Shown one piece after another: positions 43,948-52,726 of a DNA stretch of 64,000 nt. A program made the position numbers and the translations under genes. Each line of letters starts with the position of its first letter. Positions within the stretch are counted from its first letter, which is position 1. A model generated the notes under the pieces. It saw only the letters and a program-made list of their open reading frames with translations. It was not told the DNA's origin and did no database searches. Origin of the DNA: CAYLGY01 sp964383325 (GTDB taxonomy: Bacteria; Pseudomonadota; Alphaproteobacteria; Rhizobiales; Rhizobiaceae); contig CAYLGY010000003.1 in NCBI GenBank assembly GCA_964383325.1, forward strand, positions 1 to 64,000, read 5' to 3'.

Positions 43948-44739
43948 TCCGGCATCCCCTTTGAACAGCGAAGGACGATAGTTCTCAACGCCCCAGTGGC
44001 GGACATTCTCGCGCGGTTTCCCATGCCGGACCGGGTGGTAGTGACGGGAAAGCGCCGCCAGCGCCGTGCGCAGGATTAGCTTTGCAGACCGCGCCGGCCA
44101 GCCCCGTTCCGCTTCGACCTGGGTCATTCCCTTCAGAAAGCAGCAGACATCGATCAGCACGTCGGCCAGTTCCGGGCCGACCGCCTTCAGAGCCCGATTG
44201 ACCCTCATCCTTGCCGCGACGACGCTGTCGGCGAGATCGGCGGCCCCGCCCGAACCGGAGGATGCGCACGCCGCCTGCCAGTTGACCCCCATGCGTGGCG
44301 AGAGCTGTCCGTGCGAGAAATCAGCCCGCAGGCGCTCGCCGGCGCGCACCTCATCTTCGCTCAGCCAGTTGCGGCCGGATTTCTCCCGCATGCGGGCCAG
44401 CATCGACAGGGGTGATTCGGCAAGGTTGACGTGCTGCGCCGATCCCGCCGCAGCATCCCTCTGAATCCATTCGCCATGCTGGCACGTAAAGGCGGATTGC
44501 CCTTTCCCGTCCCGCACCAGCCAGCTCCTCCCCGCCGCGCTGATGCAGACTTCGGCGCCTCGCCGCGCAACCAGTCCATCCATTGCCATTTGCCGCAACA
44601 CTTTCGCCGGCACCGCCACCGCGGGGCTTCTCTCCGATTCGAGAAGCAGCGAAGCCGGCGCCGCCGCCTGCTCCGCCCTCGCTGCGCCTTGCGCAAGCAA
44701 GCGCAATACCTGCCGGATCTTCTGCGCCTGTCTTTTCAT
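43942..44739 (-). CDS. DUF6456 domain protein
   Basis: A 265-residue protein, probably DNA-binding. The N-terminal half looks like a winged-helix region (KVLRQMAMDGLVARRGAEVC). The C-terminal half has the DUF6456 pattern SPLSMLARMREKSGRNWLSE, then MRVNRALKAVGPELADVLID and GWPARSAKLILRTALAALSR. Its start overlaps the stop of the upstream DnaA-like gene as ATGA. This two-gene pair is common in Rhizobiales. Its role is not known to me; regulation of replication or transcription is plausible. Confidence 0.83.
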   Translation of the reverse strand: MKRQAQKIRQVLRLLAQGAARAEQAAAPASLLLESERSPAVAVPAKVLRQMAMDGLVARRGAEVCISAAGRSWLVRDGKGQSAFTCQHGEWIQRDAAAGSAQHVNLAESPLSMLARMREKSGRNWLSEDEVRAGERLRADFSHGQLSPRMGVNWQAACASSGSGGAADLADSVVAARMRVNRALKAVGPELADVLIDVCCFLKGMTQVEAERGWPARSAKLILRTALAALSRHYHPVRHGKPRENVRHWGVENYRPSLFKGDAGS

Positions 44740-45164
44740 TGGCCGACCGTGCGAAACCGCATGGCTACCGCGGCCACCTGCTCCACCGCATTCACGATCC
44801 GGTCGAAATCCTCATCCTCCCGCAACTCCTCTACAAGCTGGCAGGCATGGGCAACGGTCGTGCGATCGCGGCCGAAGCCGCCGCCGACATCGCGCATGCC
44901 GAGGCCGTACCCGACATGGCAAACATACATGGCGATCTGACGCACGCGCGACACAGCGAGCGATGAACGCCCCGGCTTGCGCAATTCCCTGCCGCAAATG
45001 TTGAACATGGCCGAAACGATGTCGAGCATGCACTCGCAAAGGTCGAGGCTGCGTTCCGACACGCGCTCCTGGCGCTCCAGGATCTGCGGCATGGGACGAA
45101 TGACAAATTCAGGCGATGCGTCAAACCTTTCGCCTGCATGGGAGCAAATACTCGATAAAGACAC
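44736..45164 (-). CDS. DnaA domain IV-like helix-turn-helix protein
   Basis: A 142-residue protein that carries only a DnaA-type C-terminal DNA-binding domain. VRQIAMYVCHVGYGLGMRDV, then GGFGRDRTTVAHACQLVEEL, mimics the DnaA helix-turn-helix and its DHTTVLHA signature, as RDRTTVAHA. No AAA+ ATPase is present. The start is GTG at 45164, supported by AGGAGG 8 nt upstream. It could bind DnaA-box-like sites; that is inference. It is co-transcribed with DUF6456. Confidence 0.83.
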   Translation of the reverse strand: MSLSSICSHAGERFDASPEFVIRPMPQILERQERVSERSLDLCECMLDIVSAMFNICGRELRKPGRSSLAVSRVRQIAMYVCHVGYGLGMRDVGGGFGRDRTTVAHACQLVEELREDEDFDRIVNAVEQVAAVAMRFRTVGQ

Positions 45165-45192
45165 GCTGTGTTCCTCCTGTTACTGCGCATCC

Positions 45193-45221
45193 TCTATAAC
45201 TCTGAAACCAATGGTTGTGAA
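45193..45221 (-). promoter_or_regulatory. Candidate promoter of the DnaA-like/DUF6456 operon
   Basis: On the minus strand TTCACA (45221-45216) and TATAGA (45198-45193) are 17 bp apart, and the GTG start with its AGGAGG follows about 30 nt downstream. Confidence 0.5.
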
Positions 45222-45369
45222 CAAAAACAGAACAATCACCAGATGCAGAAAATGTGCAATCCCTTGATTTACAATGGCTTTTTTCAAAAAGAGAGATTGC
45301 ATCCCGGAGGAATTTGTCCCCCCGCCCCATTGGCGGCCGCATCCTGTCAGCGCAATTGGAGCCGACAAG

Positions 45370-45669
45370 ATGCAGAACTTGCTCAAGATGGAAATCGCCG
45401 CCTTTCTGGGTCGCAAGGCAGAGGAGCGGCGCAGGGCCGCCCTGCGGGCGGCGACCTGGAAGGCCCTTGGCCTGGATCCCGCCCAGATGCAGGAAGCAAG
45501 CCCGGAACAGCGGGCTGCCCGCAGAGCGCGTCTCGCCCGCAAGATCCGGCGCGAGCGCATCCTGGGCCTATGCCGACCCTCGGAATATGATCTTGCACAT
45601 CATATCGAAATGAAGCGGGCGCTGAAGGCCCTTGAAGAGGAGGAGAACGGACCCCGCGCACCGGGATAG
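45370..45669 (+). CDS. Unknown charged small protein
   Basis: A protein of 99 residues (start MQNLLKMEIAAFLGRKAEER; GGAG about 9-10 nt upstream). The frame is open to an ATG at 45274, which would add 32 residues (MAFFKKRDCIPEEF and so on) but has no ribosome site. The protein is very rich in Arg, Lys, Glu and Ala and looks almost wholly helical. It has no signal or TM segment. I do not recognise a family. It is divergent from the DnaA-like gene and convergent with mucR. Confidence 0.6.
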   Translation: MQNLLKMEIAAFLGRKAEERRRAALRAATWKALGLDPAQMQEASPEQRAARRARLARKIRRERILGLCRPSEYDLAHHIEMKRALKALEEEENGPRAPG

Positions 45670-45751
45670 GTCAGTCGGCACGCACCAGCTGATCGGCAGG
45701 ATCCTGATGCGGTCCGCTCGAATCGGCATGCTGGTCCGGCTCATGGTTTGC

Positions 45752-45795
45752 GCGTGAAACTCTTTCGAAAGCGGATTCCGCTTTCCGGTTCACGC
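45752..45795. repeat. Palindromic element related to the 40.4-kb repeats
   Basis: GCGTGAA (45752-45758) pairs with TTCACGC (45789-45795), and inside GAAAGCGG / CCGCTTTC pairs with a 3-nt loop. The core matches the 40.4-kb elements (GAAAG-GG-TTCCGCTTTCCGG). It lies between the convergent unknown gene and mucR. Confidence 0.7.
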
Positions 45796-45817
45796 TCGAA
45801 CCGGTTCCGGCTCCGGA

Positions 45818-45839
45818 GAAAGCGCCACGCGGCGCTTTC
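45818..45839. terminator. Hairpin downstream of mucR
   Basis: GAAAGCGCC / GGCGCTTTC is a perfect 9-bp stem with a 4-nt loop, 24 nt beyond the mucR stop and 148 nt after the opposite gene. No T-run is present; it may stabilise 3' ends in both directions. Confidence 0.45.
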
Positions 45840-45863
45840 CGAAGCTTCGACCTTGCCGCAAGG

Positions 45864-46286
45864 TCAGGAAGGCTTGCGCTTCCGCCCGAGCCCCATCTTC
45901 TTCGCCAGGGCCGAACGGGCGGCGGCGTAATTGGGAGCGACCATCGGATAATTGGGATCAAGGCCCCATTTCTCACGATATTGCTCCGGCGTAAGATTGT
46001 AATGCGTCATCAGATGGCGCTTGAGCGACTTGAACTTCTTCCCATCCTCAAGACAGATGATGTAGTCATCCGTCACGGATTTCTTGGGATTGACCGCCGG
46101 CTTCGGCTTCTCTTCCACCACCTGGGCGGCACCACCCACGCGCCCGAGCGCACCATGTACTTCCGCGATCAGCGCTGGCAAATCGCTCGCCTGTACCGGA
46201 TTGTTGCTTACATAAGCAGCGACCACATCCGCCGTCAGTTCAATCAAATGCTGGGGAGTCCGGTTATCTGTCTCTGTAAGTTCCAT
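45864..46286 (-). CDS. mucR: MucR/Ros zinc-finger transcription regulator
   Basis: A 140-residue regulator of the MucR/Ros family. The prokaryotic zinc finger is C78-X2-D81-X9-H91-X3-H95, in CLEDGKKFKSLKRHLMTHY, and is followed by the family tail LTPEQYREKWGLDPNYPMV. The N-terminal part (about 1-50) is the oligomerisation region in characterised members. These proteins bind AT-rich DNA and often repress their own genes; the AT-rich stretch upstream (46290-46450) fits that. It is a marker of Rhizobiales-like genomes. Confidence 0.95.
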   Translation of the reverse strand: MELTETDNRTPQHLIELTADVVAAYVSNNPVQASDLPALIAEVHGALGRVGGAAQVVEEKPKPAVNPKKSVTDDYIICLEDGKKFKSLKRHLMTHYNLTPEQYREKWGLDPNYPMVAPNYAAARSALAKKMGLGRKRKPS

Positions 46287-46573
46287 GTTTCATGCCCCTA
46301 TATATGCTTCCATCAAGGCAGGGCGCTCTTGTCCTGTTGGTTATACACCCTACACACCTGCGATCCTGATAGATATTGAATCACACCATCACAACATGGT
46401 GTAGTCAGCAAATCATGTCAATTGTAAGTCCAGATTTTTTTTAAGAATAGCGCGAACTACTGCACCGCCGGCAATATTCGCTCTCACTCAGCCAGGCTAC
46501 GCATGCTTATAATCCGCGCCAACATGGCCTCTACCGCAAATATCACAAGACGCTTATGCAGGGCTGCACGAAA
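46287..46573. other. AT-rich region upstream of mucR, no gene seen
   Basis: The segment between mucR and the last Mrp gene holds an AT-rich stretch, several TATA-like sequences near the mucR start (TATATA at about 46296), an eight-T run at 46435-46442, and the inverted repeat listed separately. No ORF is supported. Confidence 0.5.
46383..46402. promoter_or_regulatory. Inverted repeat upstream of mucR
   Basis: ACACCAT-N6-ATGGTGT is a perfect 7-bp inverted repeat about 100-115 bp upstream of the mucR start, in AT-rich DNA. It could be an operator for mucR or a small hairpin. The binding protein is unknown. Confidence 0.4.
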
Positions 46574-46945
46574 TCAGTCGGAGAATCGGCCTTCATCGCG
46601 CACCGGGCGCCGGCCATCGATGCGCATTTCGTCGATGACCGAACCCGACCACAGGGGAAGACCATCGAGCCGGGCGGCCCGGGACAGAAGATGCGCGGAA
46701 ATCGGCGCCGTGAGGAGAAAGAAGACCACGCCGGCCAGCGCGCGTAGCGCCACGCTTGCGTCCCCGATATAGAGGGCGAGCGCAATAAGGAGAACGCCGG
46801 ACCCCACCGTGCCGGCCTTCGAGGCCGCATGCATGCGGGAATAGAAATCGGGCAGACGGATGACGCCCACGGCAGCGACCAGCGTGAAGGCCGCGCCCAC
46901 AAGAATCAGCGCCCCGGCAAGATATTCGGTCAGCATGGCGATCAT
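46574..46945 (-). CDS. mrpG: Mrp Na+/H+ antiporter subunit G
   Basis: A 123-residue membrane protein with three TM segments. The signature VIRLPDFYSRMHAASKAGTV is diagnostic for MrpG/MnhG/PhaG. It is the last gene of the seven-gene operon, overlapping mrpF by ATGA. Confidence 0.93.
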   Translation of the reverse strand: MIAMLTEYLAGALILVGAAFTLVAAVGVIRLPDFYSRMHAASKAGTVGSGVLLIALALYIGDASVALRALAGVVFFLLTAPISAHLLSRAARLDGLPLWSGSVIDEMRIDGRRPVRDEGRFSD

Positions 46946-47250
46946 CGCTGCTTCTCCGCGCCTTCGGGTTGCTTGCGCCGGTTCAGGATGAAGCGAGCGA
47001 AGGCGATGGTCGCCAGGAATCCCACCAGGCCGAGTGAAATGGCAATGTCGACATAGAGCGCATAGCCGCTGCGGATACCGATGACGGCGATGAACCCGAT
47101 GGCAATGGCGACCAGCATGTCCAGGGCAAGTACCCGGTCCGCCAGGCTTGGACCCCGAATCACGCGCCAGGACGTGATCAGCAGAGAAAGGCAAAGCAAG
47201 GCAAGCCCGATCGTGATGGCCATCGACAGGAAGGCGCCGCTCGCGCTCAT
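46942..47250 (-). CDS. mrpF: Mrp Na+/H+ antiporter subunit F
   Basis: A 102-residue, three-TM protein. The segment WRVIRGPSLADRVLALDML is the MrpF/MnhF/PhaF signature. The start MSASGAFLSM at 47250 overlaps mrpE by ATGA; a longer frame upstream is not coding. Confidence 0.93.
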   Translation of the reverse strand: MSASGAFLSMAITIGLALLCLSLLITSWRVIRGPSLADRVLALDMLVAIAIGFIAVIGIRSGYALYVDIAISLGLVGFLATIAFARFILNRRKQPEGAEKQR

Positions 47251-47720
47251 TGGAACACCTCCATGATCCGGCGTTCGAATCCATTGGCAATATCCTGGCG
47301 CAAGGCTTCGGGGTCTGAACAATCCAACGCGTGGATATAGAGGTAGCGGCGATCCTCGGAGACATCGACCGACAACGTTCCCGGGGTCAGGGTAATCAGA
47401 TTGGCGAGCAGCGTGATTTCCACATCGCTCTCGACCCGCAGCGGATAGGCGATGATGCCGGGCGCCAATTCGAGGCGCGGCCGTACTACCGTCCGGGCCA
47501 CGCTCCAGGCCGATTTGAGCAATTCGATGACGAACAGCCACGCCAGCCCGATGGCAAGGCGGGTGCGCGTGATCCGCGACATCAGGCCCGATTCGACCCT
47601 GATCAGCCACAGGCAGAAGCCGGCGAGCACCATCCCGAGCACGAAATTGGGCAGGGTGAACGCTCCCGTGACTACCGCCCATGCCAGCGCCAGCAGCAGA
47701 TGGATGACGATCAGCGTCAT
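47247..47720 (-). CDS. mrpE: Mrp Na+/H+ antiporter subunit E
   Basis: A 157-residue membrane protein. Two N-terminal TM segments and a C-terminal domain with LANLITLTPGTLSVDVSEDR, YLYIHALD, mark MrpE/MnhE/PhaE. The real start MTLIVIHLLL (47720) overlaps the mrpD stop as ATGA; the long frame extending further upstream is a shadow of mrpD. Confidence 0.93.
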   Translation of the reverse strand: MTLIVIHLLLALAWAVVTGAFTLPNFVLGMVLAGFCLWLIRVESGLMSRITRTRLAIGLAWLFVIELLKSAWSVARTVVRPRLELAPGIIAYPLRVESDVEITLLANLITLTPGTLSVDVSEDRRYLYIHALDCSDPEALRQDIANGFERRIMEVFQ

Positions 47721-49261
47721 GGCAGCGCCTCCGGGAAAACCGCCCCTATATAGGCCGAGCTGTCGAGCAGGCCTCCAGCCGCCGCCGCTGCAAGCCGCAC
47801 CGCCGGCTCCGGCCAGATTCCAAGCCAGAAAACGACGGCAAGCAGGGCGCCGACGGCGAGCGTGCCCTGCCAGTCCCCTCCTCCGGACCCGTCCTGGCCG
47901 CCTTCCCGCCAGAAACAGAGCAGGAAGACGCGGCCGAGCGCGATCATTGTCAGGAGGCTGGCCAGCAGAATCGCCAGCACAAGGGCAAATGCGCCTTCCT
48001 GCATGGAAGCCTGTACCAGCATCACTTTCGGCCACAGGCCCGACATTGGCGGCAGGCCCGACACAGCAAGGATCAGCAGGAAGCTTGCCGCGCCAAGAAC
48101 CGGCCGGCGCCTCTGGATGCCCGCAATCACATGCAGGCTGCTGCTGCCGGCCTCCCGGCAAATCATCCCGGTGACGAAATAGAGGCCCGTCAGCGCCAGC
48201 ATGGAATGAACGGCGTAGAGAATTGCGCCGGAGACTCCGAGCGGATTGCCGAGCGCAAGCCCGGCCAGCATGGTGCCGATCCCCGAAATCACCACAAAAC
48301 CGAGTAATCGCCGGACGTCGCTTTCTGCCAGGGCAGCAAGAATGCCGACCAGCATGGTCAGGATCGCCATCCAGCCAATCGTGCCCGCCAGCCATTCGCG
48401 CTCGACCGGAAGCAGCAAGATGAGGATGCGCAGCAGCGCATAGACGCCGACCTTGGTCAGAAGACCGGCAAACAGCGCCGAGGTGACGAAATGCGGCGTG
48501 TGATAGGAGGCAGGAAGCCAGAAATTGACCGGAAAGGCTGCCGCCTTCATCGCAAAGGCCAGCAGGAACATGGCAGCCAGCGTTGCAAGCGGGCCGGTCT
48601 GGCGCAGCGCATCCGCCTTGCGTGCGATGTCGGCCATGTTGAGCGTGCCGAACACGGAATAGAGCAGGCCCACCGTGATCAGGAACAGCATCGTTGCGAC
48701 CAGATTTAGGAAGGCATATTTGGTCGTGCCGTCGAGCTGGGTCCGGTGGGAGCCGAGACTGAGCAGGCCGAAGGAAGAAATCAGCAGGATCTCGAACCAC
48801 ACATAGAGATTGAAGATATCCCCGGTCAGGAAGGTGCCGGCAACGCCCGCCATCATCAAGAGCAGAAAGGGATAGAAGCCGTAACGTCGCTCGACAGGAT
48901 CGACCGTTCGCCAGGCATGGATCGCGGCGGCAAGCGCCACGAAGCCGGAAGTCATGGCCAGCAGCGCCCCCAGCACGTCCGCAGTGAAACTGATCCCGAA
49001 GGGTGGCAGCCAGCGGCCCATGGTCATGGCCAGAGGCCCCTCCGCGGCAACGCGCAGCAAGAGGCCAACCTCCGCCAGCAGGGTGGTTGCCATGGCCGCG
49101 ATCGCAACAAGCGGGTGCAGGGAAGTCCATTTGCGCAGCATCACCAGCAGCGCGCCGGCACCGAGCGGAATTGCGACCGGCGCGATGATGAGGAAATCAG
49201 CCAGCCCGACCGGCGTCAGGTCCATGGCCACGGAAAGGTCGATGCCAGCCGCGCTCGCCAT
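47717..49261 (-). CDS. mrpD: Mrp Na+/H+ antiporter subunit D
   Basis: A 514-residue polytopic protein related to complex I subunits NuoN/M. It has about 14 TM helices. The conserved FNLYVWFEILLISSFGLLSL contains the key Glu, and FAMKAAAFPVNFWLP the key Lys. I start at the ATG 49261 with GAGG upstream; a TTG at 49273 overlaps the mrpC stop. Together with MrpA it is thought to move protons. Confidence 0.93.
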   Translation of the reverse strand: MASAAGIDLSVAMDLTPVGLADFLIIAPVAIPLGAGALLVMLRKWTSLHPLVAIAAMATTLLAEVGLLLRVAAEGPLAMTMGRWLPPFGISFTADVLGALLAMTSGFVALAAAIHAWRTVDPVERRYGFYPFLLLMMAGVAGTFLTGDIFNLYVWFEILLISSFGLLSLGSHRTQLDGTTKYAFLNLVATMLFLITVGLLYSVFGTLNMADIARKADALRQTGPLATLAAMFLLAFAMKAAAFPVNFWLPASYHTPHFVTSALFAGLLTKVGVYALLRILILLLPVEREWLAGTIGWMAILTMLVGILAALAESDVRRLLGFVVISGIGTMLAGLALGNPLGVSGAILYAVHSMLALTGLYFVTGMICREAGSSSLHVIAGIQRRRPVLGAASFLLILAVSGLPPMSGLWPKVMLVQASMQEGAFALVLAILLASLLTMIALGRVFLLCFWREGGQDGSGGGDWQGTLAVGALLAVVFWLGIWPEPAVRLAAAAAGGLLDSSAYIGAVFPEALP

Positions 49262-49269
49262 GCCTGCCC

Positions 49270-49647
49270 TCAATAGCCCAGCGGAGGAAGGCCCTGGCCC
49301 TTCGGCTCCGCGATGCGCATCTCGTCCGTGTCATCCGTGCCGAGCGCCTGGTAGGACCGGAACAGGAGCACAAGCAGAAAGGCGAAGAATGAAAAGGAAA
49401 TGACGATCGCCGTCAGGATCAGCGCCTGCGGCAGCGGGTTGGCGACGCCATCGACCGGCACCATGGCATTGGCGGGGATGACGGGCGGCACCTCACGGGT
49501 GAGCCTGCCGGCGGTGAAGAGAATGAGGTTCACCGCATTGCCGAACAGTGCAATCCCGAGCACCATGCGGATCGTCTGGCGCGACAGCAGCAGGTAAATG
49601 CCGGAAGCCGCGAATATTCCGATCAGCAGGGCAAAGGCGGTTTCCAT
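49270..49647 (-). CDS. mrpC: Mrp Na+/H+ antiporter subunit C
   Basis: A 125-residue, three-TM protein homologous to NuoK. GIYLLLSRQTIRMVLGIALF, then GNAVNLILFTAGR, is typical. The ATG overlaps the mrpB stop by one base. Confidence 0.94.
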   Translation of the reverse strand: METAFALLIGIFAASGIYLLLSRQTIRMVLGIALFGNAVNLILFTAGRLTREVPPVIPANAMVPVDGVANPLPQALILTAIVISFSFFAFLLVLLFRSYQALGTDDTDEMRIAEPKGQGLPPLGY

Positions 49648-50066
49648 CAGCGCATCTCCTCCTGGCTCAGGGCCAGCGCCACCGAGGACAGCGCGCCGAG
49701 CACCACGAGATAGACACCGACATCGAAGAAGAAGGGCGTCGACGGGATGATGCCAAGTCCGAACAGGTCGAAATCCGGCCAGAGCCCGGTGAGATAGGGA
49801 ACGCGGGCAAAAACGGAAGGCACGCCGGACAGCACGGCGAGCAGCAGGCCGGAGCCCGCAATCGACATGGGATGAATGCGGATGGCCACGCGCACCGCTT
49901 CCGGCCCGTTCGCGATGCTGTAGACCGCAAGCGCCGCTGCGCCGATCAGCCCGCCGATGAAACCGCCCCCGGGCTCGTTATGGCCGCGCAGCAGCACGAA
50001 CAGCGAATAGAGGAACATGAGGCTGGCGAGATAGGGCGCCGAACTGCGAAAGATCAGGGTTCTCAT
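49647..50066 (-). CDS. mrpB: Mrp Na+/H+ antiporter subunit B
   Basis: A 139-residue, four-TM protein with GHNEPGGGFIGGLIGAAALA, the MrpB/MnhB signature. It is a separate gene, overlapping mrpA by ATGA. In many rhizobia A and B are fused as PhaAB. Confidence 0.93.
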   Translation of the reverse strand: MRTLIFRSSAPYLASLMFLYSLFVLLRGHNEPGGGFIGGLIGAAALAVYSIANGPEAVRVAIRIHPMSIAGSGLLLAVLSGVPSVFARVPYLTGLWPDFDLFGLGIIPSTPFFFDVGVYLVVLGALSSVALALSQEEMR

Positions 50067-52465
50067 CGTGCAGCCGCCTTCCTTGCCTTGCCGGACAGGC
50101 TCACCGTCTCCTGACCCGTCGGACCATGAGTACGCGTGCGCCCCGCACTCACCCGCACCAGCGACAGGATCGCAAGGCCGGCGATCAGCACGACGGTGAT
50201 CTCGCCCATCGTGTCAAGCCCGCGAAAGTCGACGATGATGACATTCACGATGTTGCGCCCATGGGCAATAGCCCGCGAGTACTGGTTGAAGAACTCCGTC
50301 AGCGTCGCATCGAACGGCACCTGCGTCACGCGCAGCATGATGAGGAAGAAGGCCATGCCGCAGAGAGCGGCCACGCCAGAATCAAGCAGGCGCGTCGCCG
50401 GCGCCCGCAAGTCCGGCAGGTCGAGCCGCAGCCGGGTCATGACAAGGGCAAGTATGACGACCGAAAGGGTTTCGACCATGAACTGCGTGAAGGAGAGGTC
50501 GGGCGCGCCGAACAGCATGTAGAGCATGGCGACCGCAAACCCCTGGATGCCGAGCGTCACCATTGCCGTGAGTCGATCCTTCGCCAGCACCACCGCAACC
50601 GCGCCAATGATTGCCAGCGCCATGATTGCCGCCTCATAGAAGGTCAGGGGCGGCAAGCCAGGCCAGCCGGGCCCTTCCCCGAGCAGGAACATCGGCCCGA
50701 GAATGGCAAGGGCGATGAAGATGAAGACGACAGACATGTAGGTTTTCAGGGCGCCGCCATGCACGAAGGTGGCGAGCGAGAACGACAACCGGATCAGGCC
50801 GCGCAACGCCTGGTCGAAGCCCCGGTCCGGGCCCCAGCCGATCGTCGTCAGCGCAGCGGCAATCGCCTTGCGAACGAATTGCAGCCGGAGATAGAGCACA
50901 ATTCCGAGCCCGACGGTCAGGACCGAAAGGAGCAAGGGCAGGCCGGCATGCGGCACCGCCGTGACATGCGGCAATAGCTGCACGCCCGCAACAGCGCTGG
51001 CCATCGGTCCGGTGAGTGAGGCATGGTAGAATGCGGGCATGAGCGCGAGGACAAGACCGGCGGCCCCAAGCGCCAGCGGTCCCAGCCAAAGCATGGCGCC
51101 TGCCTCGCGGACCTGGCCTGCTCCGGCAAGCGGCAGGCCGGCAAAGGGCTTGAGCGCCACGGCGAAAGCGGCCGCGAACATCAGCGCATTGCCAAGGATC
51201 GCCGCGCTCAGCAGCAACAGGCCGCCGGCGCCGAAGGCACCGCCCGCAGCAAGCGCGGCATAGATTTCTTCCTTTGCGAGGAAACCGGCAAAGGGCGGCA
51301 GCCCGCCCATGGAGAGCGCCGCGAGGATCGCGACGGCGAAGGTGATCGGCATGGCCGCGCGAAGGCCGCCGAGCCTGTCCAGATCCCGCGTGCCGGCCTG
51401 GTGGTCGATCGTACCGGCTACCATGAACAGGGCGCCCTTGAACAGGGAATGCGCGATCAGATAGAGCACAGCCGCCTCGATCGCCCGCGCCGTTCCGTAC
51501 CCGGTCAAGAGGACCAGCAGGCCAAGCGAGGCCACGGTCGTGTAAGCGAGGATCAGCTTCAGATCCGTCTGGCGCAGCGCAAGCAGTCCGCCAGCCAGCA
51601 GCGTGAGACCGCCCGCGAGCGGCAGGATGAACTCCCAGGCCGGCGTGGCGCCGAGGACCGGGTTGAGTCGCATCAGCAGATAGACGCCAGCCTTGACCAT
51701 GGTCGCAGAGTGCAGATAGGCGGAAACCGGTGTCGGCGCCTCCATCGCGTTCGGCAACCAGAAATGCAGCGGGAACTGCGCGCTCTTGGTGAAGGCGCCG
51801 CCAAGCAGCAGAACAAGCGCCAGCAGATAATAAGGATGCTGGCGCACCAGATCGCCACCCGATGCCAGCAGTTCCGAGAATTGTCCGATCCCGGTCATCG
51901 CCCACACCAGCGCAAGGCCGCCCAGCATCGACAGGCCGCCCATTCCGGTAACGATGAGCGCCTGCAAGGCCGCACGCCGCGATTCCTGCCGGCCATGGTC
52001 AAAGCCGATCAGCAGGAAGGAGGTAATCGAGGTCAGTTCCCAGAAGAAGAACAGCATGAAGAAACTGTCGGAAAGGACGACCCCCTGCATCGCGCCCATG
52101 AAAAGCAGCATGAAGGCGAGGAAGCGGCCCTGCCGCGCATGCCCCTTCAGATAGCCGCCGGAATAGATGAGGATGAAGGTTCCGATCCCGGCGATCAGCA
52201 GCGCGAATGTCAGGGAGATGCCGTCTATCAGCCAGCTCAGGGAAATATCCAGGCTCCCGATCCAGGAGAACCCGCCCGTTATCTGGCCGCCAGCCGCGAT
52301 CTCCGGCACCATCCCGGCAAAATGGAGAAAATTGGCTGCAGGAACAAGGGCGAGCACCCAGGCGGAACGATGCCTGAGCAAGCCCTCAAGTCCGGGCGCG
52401 GCCAATGCACCCAGGAAAGGCAGGATCAGAGCGAGAAATGTATAGGCTTGCGCGCTGATTTCCAT
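50063..52465 (-). CDS. mrpA: Mrp Na+/H+ antiporter subunit A
   Basis: An 800-residue polytopic protein related to NuoL. Conserved elements are FFMLFFFWELTSITSFLLIG (key Glu), SAQFPLHFWLPNAMEAPTPV with SAYLHSATMVKAG (key Lys/His region), and the C-terminal extension LGIQGFAVAMLYMLFGAPDL related to NuoJ/MbhD. By family the complex expels Na+ (or K+) for H+ at the inner membrane, giving pH and salt tolerance. It is the first gene of mrpABCDEFG. The length fits the separate-A type. Confidence 0.95.
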   Translation of the reverse strand: MEISAQAYTFLALILPFLGALAAPGLEGLLRHRSAWVLALVPAANFLHFAGMVPEIAAGGQITGGFSWIGSLDISLSWLIDGISLTFALLIAGIGTFILIYSGGYLKGHARQGRFLAFMLLFMGAMQGVVLSDSFFMLFFFWELTSITSFLLIGFDHGRQESRRAALQALIVTGMGGLSMLGGLALVWAMTGIGQFSELLASGGDLVRQHPYYLLALVLLLGGAFTKSAQFPLHFWLPNAMEAPTPVSAYLHSATMVKAGVYLLMRLNPVLGATPAWEFILPLAGGLTLLAGGLLALRQTDLKLILAYTTVASLGLLVLLTGYGTARAIEAAVLYLIAHSLFKGALFMVAGTIDHQAGTRDLDRLGGLRAAMPITFAVAILAALSMGGLPPFAGFLAKEEIYAALAAGGAFGAGGLLLLSAAILGNALMFAAAFAVALKPFAGLPLAGAGQVREAGAMLWLGPLALGAAGLVLALMPAFYHASLTGPMASAVAGVQLLPHVTAVPHAGLPLLLSVLTVGLGIVLYLRLQFVRKAIAAALTTIGWGPDRGFDQALRGLIRLSFSLATFVHGGALKTYMSVVFIFIALAILGPMFLLGEGPGWPGLPPLTFYEAAIMALAIIGAVAVVLAKDRLTAMVTLGIQGFAVAMLYMLFGAPDLSFTQFMVETLSVVILALVMTRLRLDLPDLRAPATRLLDSGVAALCGMAFFLIMLRVTQVPFDATLTEFFNQYSRAIAHGRNIVNVIIVDFRGLDTMGEITVVLIAGLAILSLVRVSAGRTRTHGPTGQETVSLSGKARKAAAR

Positions 52466-52726
52466 GGGCTCCGCTTTTTTCCAGCCTTGCTGTAAACGCA
52501 GATTTTCCAGCGGGCAAGGGCAGTGGCCATCGCCGCTGGGGATGAATCACGCGCTGCTGCGCCGCAGCTCTCACAGGAATTCCGAGTATTCTTCCTTAAA
52601 CCGGAATGTCAATGTCTGGCGGTAAAATATTGTCCTTCTGCGTCTTCCCGATCTGTACTAGATGAAACAACAGATCATGATGGGCAAACCTATGCTGCGC
52701 CGGAACTTTCACGCCAGGAGCAGAAC

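Noticed and set aside
46431..46446. Eight-T run as an intrinsic terminator
   Set aside because: No GC-rich stem precedes it on the plus strand and no gene ends there.
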